Shown: positions 13,757 through 21,747 of the stretch, in pieces
How the letters are laid out: the number at the start of each line of letters is the position of its first letter
Numbering within the stretch: position 1 is the stretch's first letter
From: CAZILN01 sp964540005
GTDB lineage: Bacteria > Bacteroidota > Bacteroidia > Bacteroidales > SM23-62
Direction of reading: 5' to 3'
Assembly (NCBI GenBank): GCA_964540005.1
Contig: CAZILN010000010.1
Coordinates: 1-32,039, forward strand
DNA length: 32,039 bases
Position numbers and translations under genes: made by a program
Notes under the pieces: generated by a model
Seen by the model: the letters and a program-made list of their open reading frames with translations, nothing else
Told to the model about the DNA's origin: nothing
The model's database searches: none

Positions 13757-16591
13757 ATGAAGATCAAAGCATTCCTGATCCCCTTGATATCAGTGCTCAT
13801 AATTGTACTCCCGCTGATGCGGCATTCGATCATTTCTGCACAGGCAGAACAAAAGAAGATAATGGACCATAGCATCTATGATGACTGGAAAACATTGCAA
13901 AATCCGCTCATTTCCAATAACGGTAACTGGGTCTCGTATGAGATCAATCCTGCCCGGGGAGATGGTATGCTCTACCTGTATAACACCGCAGCAGAGGAGT
14001 ACCAGACTGCCCCCAGGGGCACGCAGGCAGTATTCTCATATGCCGGGGATTTCCTGGCCTATAACATAAAACCTGAGTTCCGGGCAACAAGGGAGGCAAA
14101 GAAAAAGAAGAAAAAGAAAGATGCTATGCCAAAGGATTCACTGGGAGTAATCATCACCGATGAAGGATCAGTACTTAAATTTGACCGGGTAAAATCTTTC
14201 AGGGTAGCTCCGGAGGGCGGGGACTGGCTGGTGATCCATCATTACAGTAAAAAGGATACCAGTAAGGATGATAGTGTCGAAACAGACAGTGTTAATAATG
14301 GGAAACCGAAAAAGCCGGCAGGCAGTGATCTTACCATTTTGCATCCCCTCAGCCGGGAAGTCCATTACGTATCTGATGTAACTGCATATGAGGTATCAGG
14401 GAATGGGAAGCTGGTAGCATACATCCGATCAACAGGGGATTCCGTCAGGATCAATCATGTATCCGTCTTTGATACCCGCAGCCGGCAGTTCTTCGACCTG
14501 TTTGAAGCGGAAGGAATGCTTGAACACCTGTCCATAAGCGAATCGGGAGAACAACTCGCATTTTTGCACCACAAAGACAGTTCCAGAACAGCCGGGTATA
14601 ATCTGTATCACTGGTCGCAGTCGTTCGGAGCAGTTAAGACTATTGTCGACTCCCTGTCAGAGGGTATGCCTGAAGGATGGGGTGTCTCAAAGAACGGGAA
14701 ACTATGGTTCTCCACAGATGAATCAAAATTATTTTTCGGAACGGCACCCATTACCTCTCAGGAAGAAGAGGATTCTTTGCTGGATGAAGAAAAGCCGAAA
14801 GTGGATGTCTGGAACTGGAACGACCCCCTTCTGCAGAGCATGCAGAAGGTTCAGTTAAAAGAGGATCAGAAAAGAAATTACCTGGCAGTTTATTCATTCC
14901 CGCAGGAAAGGATGTATCAGCTGGGTGATACCCTTATTCAGGATGTCAGGACAATGTTTGAGGGAAATGGTGATTATGCACTTGGACTGGTTGGCGCCCC
15001 CTATCATAAACTCATTTCATGGAAATCCGGACGGTACAAAGATGTGTACCTTATAGACCTGTCCAAGGGAAGTAAAACTGAGCTCCTGAAAGCTAAGAAT
15101 GGTCCTGTTTACCTATCCCCTGCAGGTAAGTATTTACTATGGTATGAAACAGCCGACAGCAACTGGTACTGTCATGATATAGAATCTGAGACACTCACCT
15201 GCCTGAGCAGCGATACAGATGTGGCATTTTATTCCGAAACTTTTGACATGCCTATGGACCCTGGTCCATATGGAGTTGCCGGCTGGACTAAAGATGATCA
15301 CAGTGTCCTGATCTATGACCGCTATGATATCTGGAAATTTGATCCCTCCGGCAGTGCCCTGCCCCTCAATCTCACCAATCACCATGGCCGCAGCAGCCAT
15401 ATTGTCTACAGGTACCAGAAGCTTGATAAAGATATAAATTACATACCTTCTGATGAAGCAATGCTGCTTCACGGGTATAACGAAGACAATAAGCAAACCG
15501 GATTTTATTCCGCCAGTCCTCACCTGAAAGACATGCCTTCTGAGCTGATCCAGGGTACTTCATACTTCGAGTCACCTCTTGGGTCACGTGATGGCAGCAT
15601 GCTTGTTTATCGCCGGGGAACATTTACGGATTATCCTGATCTGTGGATCACCGGGATGGAGTTTAAAAAACACAAGCAGATCTCCCATGCCAATCCTCAG
15701 GGCCGGGATTATTTATGGGGAGAACCTCAGCTGGTACACTGGACCTCTTTTAACGGTGATCGGCTTGACGGTATCCTGTATACCCCGGAGGATTTCGATG
15801 AGGGGAGAAAATATCCCATGCTGGTGTATTTTTATGAACGAAGCTCAGGCAGGATGTACAGGCACTCTGTACCGGCGCCCAGCCGGTCGACTATAAATAT
15901 CCCGTATTGCGTGAGTAATGGATATGTAGTCTTTGTACCTGATATAGTTTATAAAGAAGGTTACCCCGGTCAGGGTGCTTACGATGCCGTAGTGAGCGGA
16001 TCCATGGCAATGTGCCGGCAATTTGATTTCATCGATGAGAAAAATATGGCCATCCAGGGACAGAGCTGGGGAGGGTACCAGGTGGCTTACCTGGTGACAC
16101 GGACCAACCTGTATAAAGCAGCTATGGCAGGTGCCCCGGTATCCAATATGACCAGTGCATATGGAGGGATCAGGTGGGGGTCCGGTATGAGCCGTATGTT
16201 CCAGTACGAGCAATCACAGAGTCGTATCGGGGGAACCCTCTGGGAACGGACACCGCTGTATATAGAGAATTCTCCGCTGTTTCACGCACCCAGGGTAAAT
16301 ACCCCCCTGCTTATGATGCATAATGATACAGACGGAGCCGTACCATGGTACCAGGGCATTGAATTTTTTGTTGCACTGAGGCGCCTGGATAAACCGGCAT
16401 GGTTACTGGTATACAATAATGAACAGCATAATCTGACCAAGTGGCCCAACAGGAAGGATCTCAGCATACGCATGATGCAGTTCTTTGACCACTATCTCAA
16501 GGGAGCACCTGCTCCTGTATGGATGACACAGGGAGTGCCTGCCATAGAAAAAGGCAAAAATTCAGGTTATCAGCTGCTTGAACAGGAGTAA
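13757..16591 (+). CDS. S9 family (prolyl oligopeptidase-type) serine peptidase, exported
   Basis: A 944-residue exported peptidase that cleaves short peptides. I start at the ATG at 13757, which gives a typical signal peptide (MKIKAFLIPLISVLIIVLPL, ending near SAQA); an upstream TTG only adds a poorly fitting tail. The middle is a beta-propeller-like region (about 40-680) with many WxS/DG blades. A Lys-rich patch (about residues 114-121) precedes DAMPKDSLG, which I recall in related Bacteroidota peptidases. The alpha/beta-hydrolase domain follows with GQSWGGYQ (Ser770), NDTDGAVP (Asp859) and EQHNLTKW (His891) as the expected triad. The next gene starts five bases after its stop. Its link to the sugar-transfer genes is positional only; it may simply share their promoter. 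Confidence 0.92.
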   Translation: MKIKAFLIPLISVLIIVLPLMRHSIISAQAEQKKIMDHSIYDDWKTLQNPLISNNGNWVSYEINPARGDGMLYLYNTAAEEYQTAPRGTQAVFSYAGDFLAYNIKPEFRATREAKKKKKKKDAMPKDSLGVIITDEGSVLKFDRVKSFRVAPEGGDWLVIHHYSKKDTSKDDSVETDSVNNGKPKKPAGSDLTILHPLSREVHYVSDVTAYEVSGNGKLVAYIRSTGDSVRINHVSVFDTRSRQFFDLFEAEGMLEHLSISESGEQLAFLHHKDSSRTAGYNLYHWSQSFGAVKTIVDSLSEGMPEGWGVSKNGKLWFSTDESKLFFGTAPITSQEEEDSLLDEEKPKVDVWNWNDPLLQSMQKVQLKEDQKRNYLAVYSFPQERMYQLGDTLIQDVRTMFEGNGDYALGLVGAPYHKLISWKSGRYKDVYLIDLSKGSKTELLKAKNGPVYLSPAGKYLLWYETADSNWYCHDIESETLTCLSSDTDVAFYSETFDMPMDPGPYGVAGWTKDDHSVLIYDRYDIWKFDPSGSALPLNLTNHHGRSSHIVYRYQKLDKDINYIPSDEAMLLHGYNEDNKQTGFYSASPHLKDMPSELIQGTSYFESPLGSRDGSMLVYRRGTFTDYPDLWITGMEFKKHKQISHANPQGRDYLWGEPQLVHWTSFNGDRLDGILYTPEDFDEGRKYPMLVYFYERSSGRMYRHSVPAPSRSTINIPYCVSNGYVVFVPDIVYKEGYPGQGAYDAVVSGSMAMCRQFDFIDEKNMAIQGQSWGGYQVAYLVTRTNLYKAAMAGAPVSNMTSAYGGIRWGSGMSRMFQYEQSQSRIGGTLWERTPLYIENSPLFHAPRVNTPLLMMHNDTDGAVPWYQGIEFFVALRRLDKPAWLLVYNNEQHNLTKWPNRKDLSIRMMQFFDHYLKGAPAPVWMTQGVPAIEKGKNSGYQLLEQE

Positions 16592-16596
16592 TCATC

Positions 16597-17265
16597 GTGA
16601 GGAAGGTACTTAAAGAAAATACCTGGTTTATAATTCCCTGGCTGACAGCTGCAGTTGTGGCACTGCTTGCTGTCGCTCTTATTCCCCGGGATGATCTGCA
16701 TCTTAGTATTAACAGCTTTCATTTTCCTTTTGCAGACGGTTTTTTCAGGTACCTGACCTGGCTGGGGAACGGATGGGCGGTACTGATACTGGTTCTGGTC
16801 CTATCGCTGATAAAAATGCGGTATGCCCTGCTTATGTTTGCTTCTTTTACTGTTTCCGGTTTAGTCGCCCAGTTGCTGAAACACCTGGTTTTTCCGGGAG
16901 CCCTCCGGCCTGTTGAATACCTCGGGGGGCAGGATCTCTACCTGGTTCAAGGGGTAAAGATCCTTACTAATTACAGTTTCCCTTCCGGGCACGCCACCAC
17001 GGCTTTTGCTGTTTTTTTTGTACTGGCCCACCTGCTTCCTTCCAGAGGGGGAAAAGTCCTTTGCGCCCTGGCAGCTATCCTGATCGCATATTCCCGTGTT
17101 TACCTCTCCCAGCATTTTACCGGCGACATCCTGGCGGGATCGGTAATCGGTATTTCAATTGCCTTTGTGTGTATTTTACTGAATGACAGAATAAATAATG
17201 GTTGGTCAGATAAAGCTTTGTTATCTTTGATCTTCACCTCCGGGACCAATGAAGCAAGAGATTAA
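16597..17265 (+). CDS. PAP2-family membrane phosphatase
   Basis: Integral membrane acid phosphatase of the lipid-phosphatase type; 222 residues with about five or six membrane segments. The GTG start at 16597 has GGAG about nine bases upstream. Motif 1 is K95...R104-P105 (KHLVFPGALRP), motif 2 PSGH (129-132), motif 3 SRVYLSQHFTGD (166-177), the full catalytic set with two His and Asp. Such enzymes remove phosphate from undecaprenyl pyrophosphate, phosphatidyl-glycerophosphate, or the 1- or 4'-phosphate of lipid A. The gene overlaps the next (ArnT-like) by 17 bp, so translation is probably coupled; a role in undecaprenyl-phosphate recycling or in lipid A phosphate trimming fits that context. 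The exact substrate is inference. Confidence 0.9.
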   Translation: MRKVLKENTWFIIPWLTAAVVALLAVALIPRDDLHLSINSFHFPFADGFFRYLTWLGNGWAVLILVLVLSLIKMRYALLMFASFTVSGLVAQLLKHLVFPGALRPVEYLGGQDLYLVQGVKILTNYSFPSGHATTAFAVFFVLAHLLPSRGGKVLCALAAILIAYSRVYLSQHFTGDILAGSVIGISIAFVCILLNDRINNGWSDKALLSLIFTSGTNEARD

Positions 17266-18916
17266 AAAATACCTACCGGAACTATTTATTATCGCTGTCG
17301 GGATGATACTGTTCCTGCCGTTTATTGGCTCACTTCACCTGTTCGACTGGGATGAGATTAATTTTGCTGAATCAGCACGTGAGATGATCCTGACCGGAGA
17401 TTATGTTACCGTCAGGATTGATTTCATTCCTTTCTGGGAGAAGCCCCCCCTGTTTATCTGGTTGCAGGTCCTTTCCATGAAAATATTTGGCATCAATGAA
17501 TTTGCTGCGAGGTTTCCGAATTCCATTTGCGGGATCCTGACATTGATAATTATTTTTCGTCTCGGCCGCAGGATATTTGATCCTCAGTTTGGTTTTCTAT
17601 GGGTGCTGGCATATGCGGGGTCCATACTTCCCTTCTTTTATTTCAAGTCAGGGATCATTGATCCATGGTTTAACCTGTTTATTTTCCTGGCAATTGCACA
17701 TTTCATCCTTATGCTGGACGCCGAGGCACAGAAGGAACGGGTCACCCGGGCCCTGGTTTCAGGCTTGTCTGTCGGACTCGCAATTCTGACCAAGGGGCCG
17801 GTGGGCTTTTTACTGTTTATAATGACAATTGCTGCTTTCTGGATAGTCAACAGGTTCCGGATACGTATAAACTGGAAGGAATCCCTCGTCCTGTTGATGG
17901 CTGCAGCTACCATCGGAAGTACCTGGTTCCTGCTTCAGATACTGAATGGTAATTACCATATACTGGTGGATTTCGTTATCTACCAGATCAGGTTGCTTAA
18001 AACACAGGATGCCGGTCATGGCGGGTTCATGCTATACCATTTTGTGGTACTTATGCTGGGTGTATTCCCTGCATCTGTCTATGCCCTGAAAGGATTCGGA
18101 AGATCTTATTACGATAATACGATTCAGAAAAGATTCAAGATATGGATGATCATCCTGTTATTGATTGTGCTGCTGGTATTCAGCCTGGTCAGAACCAAGA
18201 TTGTGCACTATTCCTCCCTGGCATATTTCCCTGTCACTTACCTTGCCGCCGGTACGGTCTATAAGATCCTGAATAATCATATTAAAAATTACAGGTGGCT
18301 TAACCTGCTGTACTTCTGCATGGGAATTCTGTACGGTTTACTGATTATTGCCGTGCCACAGCTAATGATAAGGAAGCAGTACTTTCTGGCCTCAGGGATC
18401 ATCGAAGACGTATTTGTCCGGGGAAACCTTGGGGCTGATGTGATCTGGACAGGATGGGAATCTCTTATCGGGCTTATTTTTATTCTTGGCCTGATCCTGT
18501 TTCTTGTCCTGTTGAAGCGAAGGAAAACCCTGGCTTATCCACTTCTTTTTATAAATGTTACCCTGATGACATACCTGGTCATCCTGTTTTTTGTCCCGCG
18601 CATAGAAGGCTATTCACAGAATGCCCTGGTTGAATTCTGCAAGGACAGGCAGAACGAGGATTGCTATGTCAGTACCCTGGGTATGAAATCCTATGCCCAC
18701 CTGTTCTATACTAAGAGGCAGGAACCATCACGGGAAGAATCCAGGGAAAAAGGCTGGCTGATTGACGGAAAAACAGATAAACCGGTGTATTTCATTCTCA
18801 GGAATAAAACAGTCTCCGGTTACCTGGACAGGTATAAACAGCTGGAAGTGTATTATGAGAAGAATGGTTATGTATTCCTGAAGAGGGATCCGTTTATAAA
18901 ATCTACAGAAGAATAA
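17249..18916 (+). CDS. ArnT/PMT-like GT-C glycosyltransferase
   Basis: A 555-residue polytopic membrane enzyme that uses a polyprenyl-phosphate sugar at the periplasmic face. The first periplasmic loop carries the acidic motif FDWDEINFAESAREM (Asp35-Glu36), the expected catalytic or metal-binding site of the PMT/ArnT class, followed by PFWEKPPLFIWLQ and FAARFPNS, typical of GT83. About 11-12 hydrophobic segments reach to residue ~455, then a soluble C-terminal part (about 460-555). Acceptor could be lipid A (as for ArnT), another envelope glycan or a protein. The next gene encodes a DPM1-like GT2 that could make its donor, and the two overlap by one base (TAATG). No aminoarabinose genes are nearby, so aminoarabinose is an unlikely donor sugar. 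Confidence 0.9.
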   Translation: MKQEIKKYLPELFIIAVGMILFLPFIGSLHLFDWDEINFAESAREMILTGDYVTVRIDFIPFWEKPPLFIWLQVLSMKIFGINEFAARFPNSICGILTLIIIFRLGRRIFDPQFGFLWVLAYAGSILPFFYFKSGIIDPWFNLFIFLAIAHFILMLDAEAQKERVTRALVSGLSVGLAILTKGPVGFLLFIMTIAAFWIVNRFRIRINWKESLVLLMAAATIGSTWFLLQILNGNYHILVDFVIYQIRLLKTQDAGHGGFMLYHFVVLMLGVFPASVYALKGFGRSYYDNTIQKRFKIWMIILLLIVLLVFSLVRTKIVHYSSLAYFPVTYLAAGTVYKILNNHIKNYRWLNLLYFCMGILYGLLIIAVPQLMIRKQYFLASGIIEDVFVRGNLGADVIWTGWESLIGLIFILGLILFLVLLKRRKTLAYPLLFINVTLMTYLVILFFVPRIEGYSQNALVEFCKDRQNEDCYVSTLGMKSYAHLFYTKRQEPSREESREKGWLIDGKTDKPVYFILRNKTVSGYLDRYKQLEVYYEKNGYVFLKRDPFIKSTEE

Positions 18917-19662
18917 TGATACAGGATAAAAAGATCACCGTAGTTCTCCCCGCTTACAATGCCGAAAAAACCCTGGAGTCTACCTACAGGGAGATACCAC
19001 TTGATCTGGTCGATGAGGTGATATTGGTTGATGATAAAAGTTCAGATAATACGGTGGAGCTGGCACGCAAACTGGGTATCAGGCACATAATTGAGCACCA
19101 GGAGAACAAGGGCTACGGTGGCAATCAGAAATCATGTTATCTGAAAGCCCTTGAACTGGATTCAGACATCATTGTCATGCTTCACCCGGATTACCAGTAT
19201 ACCCCCAAATTATTACCATCCATCTGCCACCTTATTGCCAGCGGGATCTACGAAGTAGTCATGGGATCACGGATACTGGGAAAGGGCGCCCTGAGGGGAG
19301 GCATGCCCCTGTATAAATATATATTCAACCGGATCCTGACCCTGGTACAGAACATCCTGATTAATCAGAAATTGTCAGAGTATCACAGCGGTTATCGTGC
19401 TTTTAGCCGGGAAGTACTTTCAAGCATTAATTTCATGGAGAATTCTGATGATTTTGTATTTGATAATCAGATGATCGCACAGATCTTTTATGCCGGTTAT
19501 GAGATTGCGGAAATTACATGTCCTACCAAATACTTTGCCGAGGCCTCTTCGATTAACCTGAGACGCAGCATTAGGTACGGTGCAGGTGTTATCCGTGTTT
19601 CACTGCTATATTTATTTTCAAAACTTGGGTTTATCCGGCCGAAGATTTTTAACAAACAATAA
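18916..19662 (+). CDS. GT2 glycosyltransferase, polyprenyl-phosphate sugar synthase type (DPM1-like)
   Basis: A 248-residue cytosolic-face enzyme expected to move a sugar from a nucleotide sugar onto polyprenyl phosphate. GT-A fold signs: VVLPAYNAEKTL (9-20), VDDKSSDNT (38-46), NKGYGGNQKSC (64-74), and the metal-binding region MLHPDYQYTP (88-97) in place of a plain DxD. The acceptor side YHSGYRAFSRE is also typical of the DPM1/DPG synthase group. There are no clear C-terminal membrane helices, unlike ArnC or GtrB, so it is a soluble or peripheral form. It starts inside the stop codon of the ArnT-like gene, which strongly implies a donor-acceptor pair. Sugar identity is open: glucose, mannose or glucuronate. 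Confidence 0.92.
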   Translation: MIQDKKITVVLPAYNAEKTLESTYREIPLDLVDEVILVDDKSSDNTVELARKLGIRHIIEHQENKGYGGNQKSCYLKALELDSDIIVMLHPDYQYTPKLLPSICHLIASGIYEVVMGSRILGKGALRGGMPLYKYIFNRILTLVQNILINQKLSEYHSGYRAFSREVLSSINFMENSDDFVFDNQMIAQIFYAGYEIAEITCPTKYFAEASSINLRRSIRYGAGVIRVSLLYLFSKLGFIRPKIFNKQ

Positions 19663-19679
19663 AATGCTAATTTTAGGGT

Positions 19680-20675
19680 ATGATAATCAATACAAAATCA
19701 TATCCCCGCGCTGCACTGTTAGGCAATCCGTCTGATGGCTTTTACGGGAAGACTATTGCTTTTCCTTTCAGTAACTTCCATGCCGCAATCACGCTGTATG
19801 AGACCCCTGAACTGGAGCTGCTTCCCGCTGAATATGATTCCAATGTATTTTCAGGGATACGGGAGCTGGCCGAGGATGTGAAACTTTTTGGTTATTATGG
19901 TGGTATCCGCCTTCTGAAGGCAGCCGTTAAACAGTTTTATGAGTATTGCACGGAGAATAGCCACAGCATATCAGGGAAGAACTTTACCCTTAGGTACCAT
20001 TCTGATATTCCTTACAGGCTTGGCCTTGCCGGATCCAGCGCCATTATTACGGCCTGTATGAAAGCACTGATGAAGTTCTATAAAGTAAGTATCCCTAGGG
20101 ATCTCTTACCCAACCTGGTCCGCTCGGTTGAATCGGATGAACTTGGGATTGCAGCCGGACTGCAGGACAGGGTGGTGCAGTCCTATGAGCAGCCAGTATA
20201 CATGGATTTCAATAAAGACCTGATTGAAAGCCGGGGGTATGGTATTTATGAACCTATGGAAAGGGCACTGTTCCACCATCTGTATATTGCTTACCGGACA
20301 GACCTGTCGGAAGGATCCGAGGTGGTTCATAATAATTTCCGCGAACGCTATGAATTCCAGGATAAAGAGGTCCTGGACTCAATCAGCCATTGGAAAGAAC
20401 TCACTGACAGGGGCCGCAAAGCGATAGAAGACCAGGATCTCAGTACCCTGGGCCAGTGCATTGATGAAAATTTTGATATCAGGCGATCGGTTATGAACCT
20501 TAGCAAAAGGAATATAGAAATGGTTGAAGCAGCCAGGTCTGTAGGAGCCAGCGCCAAATTCACGGGCTCAGGGGGAGCCATCATAGGTATTTACAGGGAT
20601 GAAGAGATGTATAATATATTGAAAAAAGTAATGAAAACCAAAAATATACAGGTGATCAAACCTGTAATGGTATAA
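19680..20675 (+). CDS. GHMP kinase resembling glucuronokinase
   Basis: A 331-residue sugar-1-kinase of the GHMP fold. The N-terminus RAALLGNPSDGFYGKTIAF (10-28) closely recalls the plant glucuronokinase block with GNPSD, which I take as the best clue to the substrate D-glucuronate. The ATP loop is GLAGSSA (115-121), followed by LGIAAGLQDRV (155-165) with the expected catalytic Asp, and motif 3 FTGSGGAIIGIY near residue 295. The gene ends 17 bp before galU, so its sugar-1-phosphate could go straight to a UDP-sugar. No signal peptide; cytosolic. Alternatives in the same fold are arabinokinase, fucokinase or heptose-7-phosphate kinase (HddA). The family is certain; the substrate is inference. 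Confidence 0.85.
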   Translation: MIINTKSYPRAALLGNPSDGFYGKTIAFPFSNFHAAITLYETPELELLPAEYDSNVFSGIRELAEDVKLFGYYGGIRLLKAAVKQFYEYCTENSHSISGKNFTLRYHSDIPYRLGLAGSSAIITACMKALMKFYKVSIPRDLLPNLVRSVESDELGIAAGLQDRVVQSYEQPVYMDFNKDLIESRGYGIYEPMERALFHHLYIAYRTDLSEGSEVVHNNFRERYEFQDKEVLDSISHWKELTDRGRKAIEDQDLSTLGQCIDENFDIRRSVMNLSKRNIEMVEAARSVGASAKFTGSGGAIIGIYRDEEMYNILKKVMKTKNIQVIKPVMV

Positions 20676-20692
20676 GAAACAAACAGGATTAT

Positions 20693-21565
20693 ATGATAAA
20701 AAAAGCAGTTATTCCGGCAGCCGGGTTTGGCACCCGTTTTTTACCGGTCACCAAATCCCAGCCCAAGGAAATGCTTCCTATAGTGGATACCCCTACTATT
20801 CAATATGTGGTAGAGGAGGCTGTAAGTTCCGGTATTACTGATATACTTATGATCATAGGGAAAGGGAAGCGGGCTATAGAGGAACATTTTGACAGGAATT
20901 TAGAACTGGAGCAGCAACTGGAAAACCAGGGAAGAACTGAAGATTTGAGAAAGATCAAAGACATTACCCGGCTCGCGGATATCCACTTTATATGGCAAAA
21001 AGAGCTTAGCGGACTGGGGGATGCTATACGCTATGCCCGGAATCACGTCAACAATGAACCCTTTGTCGTCTTACTGGGCGATACGCTGATCGAGAGTGAA
21101 GATAAACCAATTACCCGGCAATTGATAGAAGTATTCGAAGACTACCAGAAATCTATTGTGGCTCTTGAAAATGTTGATCCTGCTGCAGTCAGCCGTTACG
21201 GGATCATTGACGGGCAATTGATGCAGGACAGGGTTTACAAGATCAGCAAATTTATAGAGAAACCTTCAATTGACGAGGCTCCGTCAACCCTCGCCATCGC
21301 AAGCCGTTATATATTTACCCCGGAAATATTCAAGTACCTTGAACGTGTCCGGCCCGGGGTACATAATGAGATTCAGCTGACAGATGCCATGCAGATGATG
21401 CTGATGGAACATGATATGTACGGATTGCAGTTTGACGGCCGCAGACATGATATAGGGAACAAACTCGATTTCCTGAAAACCAATGTCTGGTATGGACTCA
21501 AAAGAGAGGATCTGGCAGATGATCTCAGATCCTGGCTGCTTGAACTGGTCGAAAATATGCCATAA
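20693..21565 (+). CDS. galU: UTP-glucose-1-phosphate uridylyltransferase (GalU-type)
   Basis: Makes UDP-sugar and pyrophosphate from UTP and a sugar-1-phosphate. The protein is 290 residues, as usual for bacterial GalU. The nucleotide loop PAAGFGTRFLPVTK (8-21), PKEMLPIVD (24-32), QYVVEEA, the DILMIIGKGKRAIEEHFD block and the catalytic-site stretch FVVLLGDTLI are all present, with the GRRHDIGNKLDFLKTN end. It follows the GHMP kinase by 17 bp and closes the six-gene run; no terminator with a clear T-run follows. Usual product is UDP-glucose; beside a glucuronokinase-like gene it may also, or mainly, accept glucuronate-1-phosphate. That broader specificity is known for UDP-sugar pyrophosphorylases and is only inferred here. 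Confidence 0.93.
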   Translation: MIKKAVIPAAGFGTRFLPVTKSQPKEMLPIVDTPTIQYVVEEAVSSGITDILMIIGKGKRAIEEHFDRNLELEQQLENQGRTEDLRKIKDITRLADIHFIWQKELSGLGDAIRYARNHVNNEPFVVLLGDTLIESEDKPITRQLIEVFEDYQKSIVALENVDPAAVSRYGIIDGQLMQDRVYKISKFIEKPSIDEAPSTLAIASRYIFTPEIFKYLERVRPGVHNEIQLTDAMQMMLMEHDMYGLQFDGRRHDIGNKLDFLKTNVWYGLKREDLADDLRSWLLELVENMP

Positions 21566-21609
21566 AAGGGAATCAGGGATAATATATATGATTTTCCGCT
21601 GTAAAAAGT

Positions 21610-21617
21610 TAAATTTG
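21610..21617 (+). promoter_or_regulatory. Candidate -7 promoter box before the tandem-DUF1080 gene
   Basis: TAAATTTG matches TAnnTTTG. It lies 131 bp upstream of the ATG at 21748, which would give a leader of about 125 bases. The gap 21566-21747 otherwise shows no gene and no tRNA. Confidence 0.3.
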
Positions 21618-21747
21618 TCTTATGCAGAGAAATAACTTAATCCTTTATTCATAACAACTCACTCGAACCTTATCCAAAGCTTTGAGTAATTTCTCCTATG
21701 TGAAGTTCTTGTTCGTTTAGCTCTTCATACCATTAAATGCCCTGATT

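Noticed and set aside
14096..14125. Lys-rich patch in the S9 peptidase as a possible insertion or frameshift
   Set aside because: The frame continues normally on both sides and I recall similar Lys-rich patches before DAMPKDSLG in related Bacteroidota S9 peptidases.
21566..21747. Possible tRNA, riboswitch or terminator in the gap after galU
   Set aside because: No cloverleaf, no conserved riboswitch core, and the weak GGAATCA/TGATTTTCC pairing has no T-run after it.
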